Below, one piece after another: positions 47,573-54,919 of a stretch of DNA of 54,919 bases. Both the position numbers and the translations under genes were made by a program. This stretch comes from an uncultured Oscillospiraceae bacterium (GTDB lineage: Bacteria > Bacillota > Clostridia > Oscillospirales > Oscillospiraceae), in NCBI GenBank assembly GCA_934590325.1, contig CAKTOW010000013.1, positions 1-54,919 on the forward strand, in the 5' to 3' direction. The notes beneath the pieces are model-generated. The model was not told where the DNA came from, searched no databases, and saw only the letters and a program-made list of their open reading frames with translations. The stretch's first letter is position 1, and each line of letters starts with the position of its first letter.

Positions 47573-48192
47573 TGCGTATAGAGCGCATTGAGAGATCAAA
47601 GCACAGGCAGGAGCGCGTGCTGGTGTATCTGGAGGGGGGAGACCTCCTCCGGGTCACCGGCGCGGAGCTTCTGCGCTTTGGCTTATATAAGGGGATGGAC
47701 TTGACGCCGGAGCTTGTGGTAGAATTACAGGCGGCGGCGCAGAAGTCACAGCTGAAGCAGGCGGCGGCGCGGATGGCCTCCGGGCGGATGCTGTCCAAGA
47801 AAGAGGTGCAGCGGCGCCTGACAAAAAAGGGCGCCGACGAAGAGGAAGCGGCGGAGATGGCCGACTGGCTGGAGTCGCTGGGCGCGGTGGACGACGCCGG
47901 GTACGCCGGGGCCGTCGCGCGGCACTACGGCGCCATGGGCTACGGCGCCGGGCGGGTGAGGCAGGAGCTCATGCGCCGGGGCGTGCCCCGAGAGCTGTGG
48001 GACGAGGCGCTAGCGCAGCTGCCGCCGGCGGGGGAGGCCATCCGCAGATTCCTGGACGCCAAGCTGCGGGGCAGGGCCATGACGCCGGAGGAGAGCCGCC
48101 GGCTGGCCGCGGCATTGCAGCGGCGGGGGTTTTCCTGGAACGACATACGGCCCGCGCTGAACGAGCGGGGGCAGGACATAGACGATACGTGA
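47572..48192 (+). CDS. recX: Regulatory protein RecX
   Basis: A 206-residue helical-repeat protein. RMLSKKEVQRRLTKKGADEE near 65, then VDDAGYAGAVARHYGAMGYG and GRVRQELMRRGVPREL follow the RecX three-helix repeat pattern; RRGFSWNDIRPAL closes it. RecX limits RecA filament growth. The start codon overlaps the recA stop, so translation is coupled. Confidence 0.92.
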   Translation: MRIERIERSKHRQERVLVYLEGGDLLRVTGAELLRFGLYKGMDLTPELVVELQAAAQKSQLKQAAARMASGRMLSKKEVQRRLTKKGADEEEAAEMADWLESLGAVDDAGYAGAVARHYGAMGYGAGRVRQELMRRGVPRELWDEALAQLPPAGEAIRRFLDAKLRGRAMTPEESRRLAAALQRRGFSWNDIRPALNERGQDIDDT

Positions 48193-48202
48193 GGTATATG
48201 AC

Positions 48203-49522
48203 GTGAAGGTTGCATTTATTTCCCTTGGCTGTGCCAAGAACCTGGTGAACACCGAGCAGATGATGGCCCTGTGCCGGGAGGCGGGGCACCAGCTGCAGCA
48301 GGAGCCCGCCGGGGCGGACGCGGTGGTCATCAACACCTGCGGTTTTATCGACAGCGCCAAGGAGGAGGCCATCGACACCATCCTGTCTGTGGCGGAGCTG
48401 AAGGCCGAGGGGCAGGTGGGCAAGATACTGGTGACGGGCTGCCTGACCCAGCGGTACCAGCAGGAGATACTGGACGAGCTGCCGGAGGTGGACGGCATCA
48501 TGGGCACCGGCAGCTACGGCGAGATCGTGCCGGCTCTGGCGGAGATGATGAGCGGCGGCACGCCCCGCCGGTTCGCGGACATCCACGGGATGATCGACGA
48601 GTTTGACCGGGTGCTGACCACGCCGGGGCACTATGCCTATCTGCGTATCGCCGAGGGCTGCGACAACCGCTGTGCCTACTGCGTTATCCCGTCCCTGCGG
48701 GGCAGGTACCGCAGCCGCCGCATGGAGGACGTGCTGGCGGAGGCGAGGAAGCTGGCGGACGCGGGGGTGAAGGAGTGCATCGTCATCGCGCAGGACATTA
48801 CGCGCTACGGCATCGACCTGTACGGCGAGCGGAAGCTGAGCGCCCTGCTGCGGGAGCTGTGCAGGCTGGACTTCCACTGGGTGCGCCTGCACTATCTGTA
48901 CCCCGACGAGTTCACCGATGAGCTGATCGACACCATCGCCGGGGAGGAGAAGGTGCTGCCCTATCTGGACATCCCCATTCAGCACTGCAACGACAGGGTG
49001 CTCAAGGCCATGAACCGCCGGGGTGACAAGGCGGAGCTGCTGGCGTTGTTCCGGACGCTGCGGGAGAGGATCCCCGGTCTGGTGCTGCGTACCAGCCTTA
49101 TTACCGGGCTGCCCTTTGAGGACGAGGCGGCGTTCGAGGAGCTGTGCGAGTTCCTACAGGAAGTGCGTATCGAGCGGGCGGGCGTGTTCCCCTACTCTCC
49201 GGAGGAGGGGACGCCGGCGGCGCGTATGCTGAACCGGGTGGACACCGCCGAGGCGGAGCGCCGGGCGGAGCTGGTGGTGGACGTGCAGTCGCGCATTATG
49301 GACGACTTCAACGAAAGCCGCATGGGCACCGTGGTGGAGGTGCTGTGCGACGGCTTCGACCAGGAGGCCATGCAGTTCGTAGGCCGCAGCTATGCCGAGA
49401 GCCCGGATATCGACGGGCGTATCTACTTCACCGCCGACCACGAGGTGGAGGCGGGAGAGTTTGTGCCGGTGCGCATCACCAGCGCCATGGACGGTGAGCT
49501 CACTGGCGAGCTGGCGGAGTAA
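48203..49522 (+). CDS. rimO: Ribosomal protein S12 methylthiotransferase RimO
   Basis: A 439-residue radical-SAM methylthiotransferase. UPF0004 domain with SLGCAKNLVNTE near residue 7 and INTCGFIDSAKEEAID near 45, radical-SAM triad in GCDNRCAYCVIPSLRG near 150, and a C-terminal TRAM domain (~375-439). SLGCAKNLVD/NTE and the CGFI sequence separate RimO from MiaB. It modifies Asp88 of S12. GTG start at 48203 behind AGG, 10 bp after recX, making recA-recX-rimO a probable operon. Confidence 0.95.
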   Translation: MKVAFISLGCAKNLVNTEQMMALCREAGHQLQQEPAGADAVVINTCGFIDSAKEEAIDTILSVAELKAEGQVGKILVTGCLTQRYQQEILDELPEVDGIMGTGSYGEIVPALAEMMSGGTPRRFADIHGMIDEFDRVLTTPGHYAYLRIAEGCDNRCAYCVIPSLRGRYRSRRMEDVLAEARKLADAGVKECIVIAQDITRYGIDLYGERKLSALLRELCRLDFHWVRLHYLYPDEFTDELIDTIAGEEKVLPYLDIPIQHCNDRVLKAMNRRGDKAELLALFRTLRERIPGLVLRTSLITGLPFEDEAAFEELCEFLQEVRIERAGVFPYSPEEGTPAARMLNRVDTAEAERRAELVVDVQSRIMDDFNESRMGTVVEVLCDGFDQEAMQFVGRSYAESPDIDGRIYFTADHEVEAGEFVPVRITSAMDGELTGELAE

Positions 49523-49593
49523 AAGGGGCTTTCCCTTTGTGCGGCGGCGTGCTATAATACTGCGAGAGATAAAAGCGAAAGGCGGATACATAT

Positions 49594-50118
49594 ATGACTA
49601 CGGCCAACAAACTGACTATCCTGCGGGTGCTGATGATCCCCGTGTTCCTGATCGTGCTGTATTGGAATTTTCCCGGCAGCCGGTATGTGGCGCTGGGCAT
49701 CTACATCGTGGCGTGCCTGACCGACCTGCTGGACGGATATATCGCGCGGCACTATGACCAGATCTCCGATTTCGGCAAGTTCATGGACCCGCTGGCGGAC
49801 AAGTGCCTGGTCATGGCGGCGCTGTGCTGGTTCGTGGAGGAAGGCACCTTCTTCGCGTGGGTGCTGGCCGTTGTGCTGCTGCGGGAGTTCGCCGTGTCCG
49901 GTATGCGGCTGGTGGCCGTGGAGAAGGGGCGGGTCATCGCCGCCGGCTGGTCGGGGAAGATCAAGACCGCCAGCACCATGGTGTGCATCTGCCTGATTCT
50001 GCTGGGTATCCCCCAGTGGCTGAACTACGTGTGCCAGGGCGTGATACTGGTGACCACCGTGTATTCCGGCATCGAGTACTTCGCCAAGAACGCCGACGTG
50101 TTCAAAGAGGTCAAATGA
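49594..50118 (+). CDS. pgsA: CDP-diacylglycerol-glycerol-3-phosphate 3-phosphatidyltransferase
   Basis: A 174-residue membrane enzyme for phosphatidylglycerol phosphate synthesis. The CDP-alcohol phosphotransferase motif is complete: DLLDGYIARHYDQISDFGKF followed by MDPLADK (residues ~49-75), with all Asp residues present. About five spans. A TGC-TATAAT extended -10 (about 49550) suggests its own promoter in addition to read-through from rimO. Confidence 0.95.
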   Translation: MTTANKLTILRVLMIPVFLIVLYWNFPGSRYVALGIYIVACLTDLLDGYIARHYDQISDFGKFMDPLADKCLVMAALCWFVEEGTFFAWVLAVVLLREFAVSGMRLVAVEKGRVIAAGWSGKIKTASTMVCICLILLGIPQWLNYVCQGVILVTTVYSGIEYFAKNADVFKEVK

Positions 50119-50119
50119 C

Positions 50120-50387
50120 TTGACACAGCGGGAAATTCCTGCTACTATTAGTGGCAACCGAATAGCGCGTGGATCGGAAAGAGTACGCACCACAGCTTTG
50201 CCAAGAGAGGGACGGTCACCGGCTGCAAGCCGTCCCGCGGAGCGGTGCGGAAAGTGCGTCCGGGAGCGCGGGGGATGTGGAAGCCCTCCGCATGGCCAGC
50301 GTCACGGCCGCACCGAGTGATAAACGAGAGTGGAACCGCGAAGTATTTTTCGCCTCTCAGACAATGTTGTCTGAGAGGCGTTTTTTT
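50120..50387 (+). promoter_or_regulatory. Promoter and T-box riboswitch controlling cysS
   Basis: Promoter TTGACA (50120-50125), 17 nt, TACTAT (50143-50148). The T-box core AGTGGAACCGCGAAG lies at 50329-50343. The terminator has arms CGCCTCTCAGACAA and TTGTCTGAGAGGCG (50351-50380) and seven T's. A candidate Cys specifier TGC is at 50246-50248; its position is inferred without folding. Confidence 0.9.
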
Positions 50388-50430
50388 GAAGCAAAATGTA
50401 ATATAAAAGAGCATATAAAGGAGAAGTAGT

Positions 50431-51876
50431 ATGTATCTGTATAATTCCGCCACACACAAGAAAGAGGAGTTCAAGACCCACACCCCCGGCCATGTGGAGA
50501 TGTACACCTGCGGCCCCACGGTGTACCACTTCGCCCATATCGGCAACCTGCGCTCCTACATTATGGAGGACGTGCTGGAGAAGTATCTGCGCTACGCCGG
50601 GTACGACGTGAACCGTGTTATGAACATCACCGACGTGGGGCACCTGACCTCCGACGCTGACGAGGGCGAGGACAAGATGCTCAAGGGTGCCAAGCGGGAG
50701 CACAAGTCCGTCATGGAGATCGCCAAGTATTACACCGACGCGTTTTTCTCCGACTGCCAGAAGCTGAACATCAAGCGTCCCGACGTGGTGCAGCCCGCCA
50801 CCGGACTGATCGACGACTATATCAAGATCATCACGAAGCTGCTGGACACAGGCTACGCCTATCTGGCCGGGGGCAATGTGTATTTCGACACCAGCAAGCT
50901 GCAGCGGTACTACATCTTCAACGACCACAACGAGGAGGACTTGGCCGTGGGCGTCCGCGAGGGCGTGGAGGAGGACACCAACAAGCGGAACAAGAACGAC
51001 TTCGTGCTGTGGTTCACCAAGTCCAAGTTCGAGGACCAGGCGCTGAAATGGGACTCCCCCTGGGGCGTGGGCTATCCCGGCTGGCACATTGAGTGCTCCG
51101 GAATCTCCATGAAGTACAACGGCGAGTATCTGGACCTGCACTGCGGCGGCGTGGACAACGCCTTCCCCCACCACACCAACGAGATCGCCCAGAGCGAGAG
51201 CTATCTGGGTCACCCCTGGTGCCCCCACTGGTGCCATGTGGCGCACCTGAACACCGACCACGGCAAGATGTCCAAGTCCAAGGGCGAGTTCTTGACGGTC
51301 TCGCTGCTGGAGGAGAAGGGCTACGACCCGCTGGCGTATCGGTTCTTCTGCTTGCAGAGCCACTACCGCAAGGGCCTGGTGTTCACGTGGGAGAATCTGG
51401 ACAATGCCACCGTGGCCTACAACAAGCTGTTGAGCCGCATCGCCGGGCTGAAGGACGAGGGCGAGGTGGAGCAGGCGGCCTTCGACGAGTACAAGGCCAA
51501 GTTCATGGCCGCCATGGACAACGATATGAACACCTCTATGGCCGTCACCGTGCTGTACGACGTGCTGAAGGCCAAGACCAATGACAAGACCAAGCTGGCG
51601 CTGCTGGACAGCTTCGACACCGTGCTGGGGCTGAAGCTGCTGGAGAAGGCCGCGGCCCTGCGGGCCAAGCAGGCCGCCGCGCCCGCTGCCGGTGGGTTCA
51701 CCGTGGTCAGCGAGGATGGCGAGGCCAACGCGGAGGTGGAGGCGCTGATCCGCGCCCGTGCCGACGCCAAGAAGGCGAAGAACTTCGCCGAGGCCGACCG
51801 CATCCGCGACGAGCTGAAGGCCCAGGGCATTGAGATCACCGACGTGCCCGGCGGTGCCAAGTGGAAGCGTATCTGA
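50431..51876 (+). CDS. cysS: Cysteinyl-tRNA synthetase
   Basis: A 481-residue class I synthetase. Zinc Cys in MYTCGPTVYHFAHIGN (residues ~24-39; HIGN in place of HIGH, a common variant), WHIECSGIS near 220 (second zinc Cys), CGGVDNAFPHHTNEIAQSE near 240, and KMSKSKGEF near 280. The last ~60 residues hold the anticodon-binding helix (DAKKAKNFAEADRIRDELKA). AAGGAGAA precedes the ATG; the T-box leader makes it cysteine-tRNA responsive. Confidence 0.97.
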   Translation: MYLYNSATHKKEEFKTHTPGHVEMYTCGPTVYHFAHIGNLRSYIMEDVLEKYLRYAGYDVNRVMNITDVGHLTSDADEGEDKMLKGAKREHKSVMEIAKYYTDAFFSDCQKLNIKRPDVVQPATGLIDDYIKIITKLLDTGYAYLAGGNVYFDTSKLQRYYIFNDHNEEDLAVGVREGVEEDTNKRNKNDFVLWFTKSKFEDQALKWDSPWGVGYPGWHIECSGISMKYNGEYLDLHCGGVDNAFPHHTNEIAQSESYLGHPWCPHWCHVAHLNTDHGKMSKSKGEFLTVSLLEEKGYDPLAYRFFCLQSHYRKGLVFTWENLDNATVAYNKLLSRIAGLKDEGEVEQAAFDEYKAKFMAAMDNDMNTSMAVTVLYDVLKAKTNDKTKLALLDSFDTVLGLKLLEKAAALRAKQAAAPAAGGFTVVSEDGEANAEVEALIRARADAKKAKNFAEADRIRDELKAQGIEITDVPGGAKWKRI

Positions 51877-51879
51877 TAA

Positions 51880-51907
51880 AAAAGACCGCCTGCGGGCGGT
51901 CTTTTTT
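51880..51907 (+). terminator. Terminator of cysS
   Basis: AAGACCGCC, loop TGCG, GGCGGTCTT, TTTT. Confidence 0.9.
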
Positions 51908-51974
51908 CGCGGGGGAACAAAGGGGCGGCGGCGTGCGTCCAAAGGAATAGAAGGAAGAAAAGGAGGTATTTCCC

Positions 51975-53342
51975 ATGAAACGACTGAAAGCGGCCATGTG
52001 CGCGGTGCTGGCGGGCGCGATGCTTGTCGGGTGCGGCAAGGTAGAGGAGGGCGGCAGGTCGGAGGGGCCGGCGCCGGCGGTGGACCTGGCGCAGTATGTG
52101 GTCAAGGAAACGGCGTACCCGGCGTATCCGGCGGAGCCGCAGTACGAGGACTATGCCGGGCTGACCGGAGAGGTGAACTGGGATGCCTACGACGCGGCGT
52201 ACACCGAATACAGGGAGGCGCTGCAGAAGCTGGGCAAGTTCGACGCGGCGCCGGACGGCGGCGCGGTAACGGCGTTTGCGGAAAGGACGCTGGGCGGCAT
52301 CTTCCGCGACAGCGAGAGCCGGGTATACTCGCCCATCAGCCTGTACGCGGCGCTGGCCATGCTGACGGAGATGACCGACGGGGACACGAAGCAGCAGGTG
52401 ATGGAGCTGCTGGGCGCGGCTGACAGCGAGACGCTGCGGCAGACGGTGCGCGACCTGTGGATGAGCGTGTATCTGGACGACGGGCGGTCGGTGTGCCGTC
52501 TGGCCAACGGCGCGTTCCTGCGGGAGAACGCTGAGGTGAAGCAGCAGGCCGTGGACGCACTGGCGGACTGGTACTATGCCTCCACCTACCGGGTGCCCAT
52601 GGGCACGGAGGAGGCGGACAAGGCCATCGCCGGCTGGCTGAACCAAAACACCGGCGGATTGCTGTCCGAGGAGACGGGGAACATCCGCACCGATGGGAAC
52701 GACCTGCTGCGGCTGTATAACACCATCTACTACAAGTCCGGCTGGCAGGACGCCTTTAAGAGCAGTCAGACGAAGCAGGACACGTTCACCGCCGCCGACG
52801 GCACGGCGCAGAAGGTGGACTTCATGCACCGCACGGAGAGCGGCAGCTATCGGAAGGGTGACGGCTACACCGCCGCGCCCCGGTATTTGCGCTATGGCCG
52901 CATGGTGTTCGCGCTGCCGGATGAGGGCGTGACGCCGGAGAGCCTTTTGCAGCGGCAGGGCTTCCTGGCGGAGCTGACGGGGGACTATAACGCCGCGGAG
53001 CTGGTGTGGTCCGTGCCCAAGTTCGATGTGAAGTCCTCCACCGAGCTGAACGAGGTGCTGCAAGGGCTGGGCGTGACGGAGGCCTTTGATATGACGAAGG
53101 CGGATTTCGCCCCGCTGACCGATAACGGCGCGTTCCTCAGCAGCGCCATGCAGGCCGCCAGGGTGAAGATCGACGAGGAGGGCGTGGAGGCCGCGGCCTA
53201 CACGGAGCTGGTCTGCGCGGACTCGGCCATGATGGAGGTGCCGCCCACCGTGGAGATGGAGCTGGACAGACCGTTCCTGTTCGTGATCTTCGACAACAAC
53301 AATGTGCCGCTGTTTGTGGGCACGGTGAACACGATGGCGTGA
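51975..53342 (+). CDS. Surface lipoprotein of the serpin family
   Basis: A 455-residue lipoprotein: lipobox MLVGC near residue 20, then a ~70-residue linker rich in Tyr/Ala/Glu. From residue ~95 the serpin fold is clear: VYSPISLYAALAMLTEMTDG, RLYNTIYYKSGWQDAF, VDFMHRTESGSY, ELVWSVPKFDVKSSTELNEV and the C-terminal signature DRPFLFVIFDNNNVPLFVG. The reactive-loop hinge reads DEEGVEAAAYTELVCADSAM. EEG and the Ala run fit an inhibitory hinge, while Val at P14 and Tyr at P9 are unusual. It probably inhibits host or microbial serine or cysteine proteases at the cell surface. AAAGGAGG precedes the ATG; it is a single-gene unit. Confidence 0.92.
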   Translation: MKRLKAAMCAVLAGAMLVGCGKVEEGGRSEGPAPAVDLAQYVVKETAYPAYPAEPQYEDYAGLTGEVNWDAYDAAYTEYREALQKLGKFDAAPDGGAVTAFAERTLGGIFRDSESRVYSPISLYAALAMLTEMTDGDTKQQVMELLGAADSETLRQTVRDLWMSVYLDDGRSVCRLANGAFLRENAEVKQQAVDALADWYYASTYRVPMGTEEADKAIAGWLNQNTGGLLSEETGNIRTDGNDLLRLYNTIYYKSGWQDAFKSSQTKQDTFTAADGTAQKVDFMHRTESGSYRKGDGYTAAPRYLRYGRMVFALPDEGVTPESLLQRQGFLAELTGDYNAAELVWSVPKFDVKSSTELNEVLQGLGVTEAFDMTKADFAPLTDNGAFLSSAMQAARVKIDEEGVEAAAYTELVCADSAMMEVPPTVEMELDRPFLFVIFDNNNVPLFVGTVNTMA

Positions 53343-53389
53343 TAGGCGAAAGCCACAAAAAACAAGCGAAAATTTTGTGAACAAAATAG

Positions 53390-53418
53390 AAAAATCCCCT
53401 TGACACAAGGGGATTTTT
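53390..53418 (+). terminator. Terminator after the serpin gene
   Basis: AAAAATCCCCTT, loop GACAC, AAGGGGATTTTT. The -35 box of the ribosomal-protein promoter lies inside this hairpin. Confidence 0.88.
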
Positions 53419-53428
53419 CCTTTATTAT
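53400..53428 (+). promoter_or_regulatory. Promoter of the S10 ribosomal protein operon
   Basis: TTGACA (53400-53405), 17 nt, TATTAT (53423-53428). It overlaps the upstream terminator, a compact arrangement. Confidence 0.78.
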
Positions 53429-53429
53429 A

Positions 53430-53720
53430 TGTAGGTACGCGCGCGAAGGGTGCTGCACACCCGGAGGCGTTTGCAACTGCGATGAACCGGGAGATTGCTC
53501 CGCAAGGAGGTAACTTCCGGGGAGTATGTCCGATAATCGGGCGGCTGAGAGATTTCTGTTCGTCGGCGTAGATCGCCGCGCCAGAAGGACACCGGCCTGA
53601 TCGCCGGTGTTTCTTATGAGCCGGAATGATACGCACGGAACGGCGTATAAGAAATTTCCCGCCGTACGGCATTGGTCAAAGCAACAAAAACCGTACGAAT
53701 TTTATGGAGGAACAAACCAA
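53430..53720 (+). promoter_or_regulatory. Structured 5' leader of the S10 operon
   Basis: About 290 nt without a supported gene. Visible pairings: GGGTGC-T-GCAC near 53448; ACACCGGC, loop CTGATC, GCCGGTGT followed by TTCTT (53589-53615), a weak attenuator-like hairpin; and CGTACGG (53663-53669) with CCGTACG (53691-53697) just before the rpsJ ribosome site. Autoregulation by a ribosomal protein is plausible; the binding protein cannot be named from sequence. Confidence 0.5.
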
Positions 53721-54029
53721 ATGGCAAAAGAAATGATCCGCATTCGTCTGAAGGCCTATGACCATCAGGTCATCGACCAGTCCGCAGAGAAGATCGTCGA
53801 GACCGCCAAGCGCACCGGCGCTTCCGTGTCCGGCCCCATCCCTCTGCCCACCAAGAAAGAGATCGTCACCATCCTGCGCGCTACCCACAAGTATAAGGAC
53901 AGCCGTGAGCAGTTCGAGCGCCGCACCCACAAGAGACTGATCGACATCACCAACTCCACCCCCAAGACCGTGGAGGCGCTGATGGCTCTGGATCTGCCCG
54001 CCGGTGTGGAGATCGAGATCAAGCTGTAA
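53721..54029 (+). CDS. rpsJ: 30S ribosomal protein S10
   Basis: A 102-residue S10. [20 protein letters not shown] at the start, [20 protein letters not shown] near 40, and [15 protein letters not shown] near 60 are universal S10 segments. ATG 53721 follows ATGGAGG; an open frame extending upstream is not coding. S10 also takes part in transcription antitermination. First gene of the operon that continues with rplC. Confidence 0.98.
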   Translation: MAKEMIRIRLKAYDHQVIDQSAEKIVETAKRTGASVSGPIPLPTKKEIVTILRATHKYKDSREQFERRTHKRLIDITNSTPKTVEALMALDLPAGVEIEIKL

Positions 54030-54188
54030 CCCACCTTATATAATATCCCCGCAAACGAATTTGCTTGCTACCCAGCCGGGGCGCTAACTTGCGTGAGGCG
54101 TTCCGGGGGTTACGTCGGCAGAGCAAGCGGCTTCTACCCAATGGAAGTTGAATCTATGTCGACCAATAACCTTTAAGGAGGATCATAC
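54030..54188 (+). promoter_or_regulatory. Structured gap between rpsJ and rplC
   Basis: 159 bp, long for this operon. GCTTGCT (54064-54070) pairs with AGCAAGC (54123-54129), enclosing further GC pairings (CAGCCGGGG and CCGGGGGTT). A TATAATAT stretch near 54040 could be a -10 box. Either an internal promoter or an RNA regulatory site. Confidence 0.4.
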
Positions 54189-54908
54189 ATGAAGGCAATC
54201 ATTGGCAAGAAAGTCGGTATGTCTCAGATCTTCGACGAAAACGGCAAGGTCATCCCCGTCACCGTTATCGAGGCGGGCCCCTGCACCGTCGTCCAGAAGA
54301 AGACTGCCGAGAAGGAAGGCTACGCCGCTGTGCAGCTGGGCTTCGAGGATGTCCCCGAGCGCAAGCTGACCAAGCCCGAGATGGGCCACCTGAACAAGGC
54401 GGGCGTGGCTCCCAAGAAGTACCTGCGCGAGTTCGATCTGGAGAATGCCGCTGAGCTGAACATCGGCGACATCATCAAGGCCGACACGTTCAAAGAGGGC
54501 GACTTCGTTGACGTGACCGGTACCACCAAGGGTCACGGCTACCAGGGCGTTGTGAAGCGCTGGAACGCCGGCCGCACCCCCATGAGCCACGGCGGCGGCC
54601 CCGTCCATCGTCATGCCGGTTCCATGGGCTCCACCACCGACCCCAGCCGCATCTTCAAGGGTAAGATCGGCGCCGGTCAGATGGGCTGCGACCAGGTGAC
54701 CATCCAGAACCTGGACATCGTGAAGGTCGATCCGGAGCTGAACATGATCGCTGTCCGCGGCGCCATTCCCGGCCCCAAGGGCGGTCTGGTCCTGATCAAG
54801 TCCACTGTTAAGACTCACCGCGTCAAGCACGCTGATGCCGGTATCAGCAACAACCCGCAGAAGGCTTCCGGTCGTAACCCGCAGAAGGCTTCCGCCCGTA
54901 CTAAGTAA
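54189..54908 (+). CDS. rplC: 50S ribosomal protein L3
   Basis: A 239-residue L3. IIGKKVGMSQIFDENGKVIP at the start, GTTKGHGYQGVVKRW near 115, SHGGGPVHRHAGSMGSTTDP near 136 (the loop near the peptidyl-transferase centre), and GAIPGPKGGLVLIK near 195. It is about 25 residues longer than usual, ending in a repeated NPQKAS-G/A-R tail. AAGGAGG before the ATG. An AAGGAAAGGAG ribosome site at the window edge announces the next operon gene, presumably rplD. Confidence 0.97.
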   Translation: MKAIIGKKVGMSQIFDENGKVIPVTVIEAGPCTVVQKKTAEKEGYAAVQLGFEDVPERKLTKPEMGHLNKAGVAPKKYLREFDLENAAELNIGDIIKADTFKEGDFVDVTGTTKGHGYQGVVKRWNAGRTPMSHGGGPVHRHAGSMGSTTDPSRIFKGKIGAGQMGCDQVTIQNLDIVKVDPELNMIAVRGAIPGPKGGLVLIKSTVKTHRVKHADAGISNNPQKASGRNPQKASARTK

Positions 54909-54919
54909 GGAAAGGAGTG

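Noticed and set aside
53607..53720. N-terminal extension of S10
   Set aside because: The upstream part crosses the leader hairpins and has no homology to S10; ATG 53721 has a good ribosome site.

Overview
The window looks like a chromosomal segment of a high-GC, anaerobic, gut-type Firmicute, most probably an Oscillospiraceae (Clostridium cluster IV) relative. The grounds are SigA-type promoters, T-box leaders before thrS and cysS, a two-gene SUF system, many lipoprotein-dependent ABC/TRAP/APC importers, M20 peptidases, a DUF3798 ABC operon, a surface-tethered serpin and cysteine- and threonine-rich surface proteins. The genus is inference; no rRNA is present.

Layout. 1-3 kb: the end of a membrane protein, then a dCMP deaminase / cysteine desulfidase pair on the minus strand. 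3.3-12.2 kb: two surface proteins (3346-4428 and 9802-12165) with the same C-terminal anchor module. Between them lies a divergent locus with serine acetyltransferase on the minus strand and a transporter plus M20 amidohydrolase on the plus strand. Each arm is preceded by a short leader ORF (one Cys-rich, one Met-rich) and an intrinsic terminator. 12.2-16.6 kb: HD protein, ferritin-like protein, SufCB and YchF. 16.5-18.5 kb: a low-GC island inserted at the 3' end of ychF, which duplicated the last 207 bp of that gene and its terminator. 18.6-23.3 kb: APC permease, a DMT-transporter remnant read in frame with a HAD phosphatase, and T-box-thrS.

23.6-34.3 kb is a nutrient uptake block: DUF3798 binding lipoprotein, ABC ATPase, two permeases, a small anchored protein, PepD dipeptidase, then a TAXI-type TRAP system. 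The TAXI binding protein appears to be circularly permuted: the usual C-terminal segment sits at the N-terminus. 34.4-37.0 kb: HxlR and TetR regulators with an acyltransferase and a GT28 glycosyltransferase. 37-46 kb: RelQ-type alarmone synthetase, Na/Pi cotransporter, small export protein, tRNA-Leu(CAA), a lipoprotein with a two-component system, YqhQ/DUF1385 and PrmC. 46-55 kb: recA-recX-rimO-pgsA, T-box-cysS, serpin lipoprotein, and the start of the S10 ribosomal-protein operon (rpsJ, rplC) with structured leaders.

The strongest candidates for something new are: (1) the predicted cysteine leader-peptide attenuator of serine acetyltransferase, with an explicit antiterminator helix; (2) the opposing Met-rich leader ORF plus terminator before the transporter/M20 pair; (3) the circularly permuted TAXI binding protein; (4) the ychF-associated island; (5) the shared SPxTFDxG C-terminal module and the tandem palindromes in leaders of exported-protein genes.
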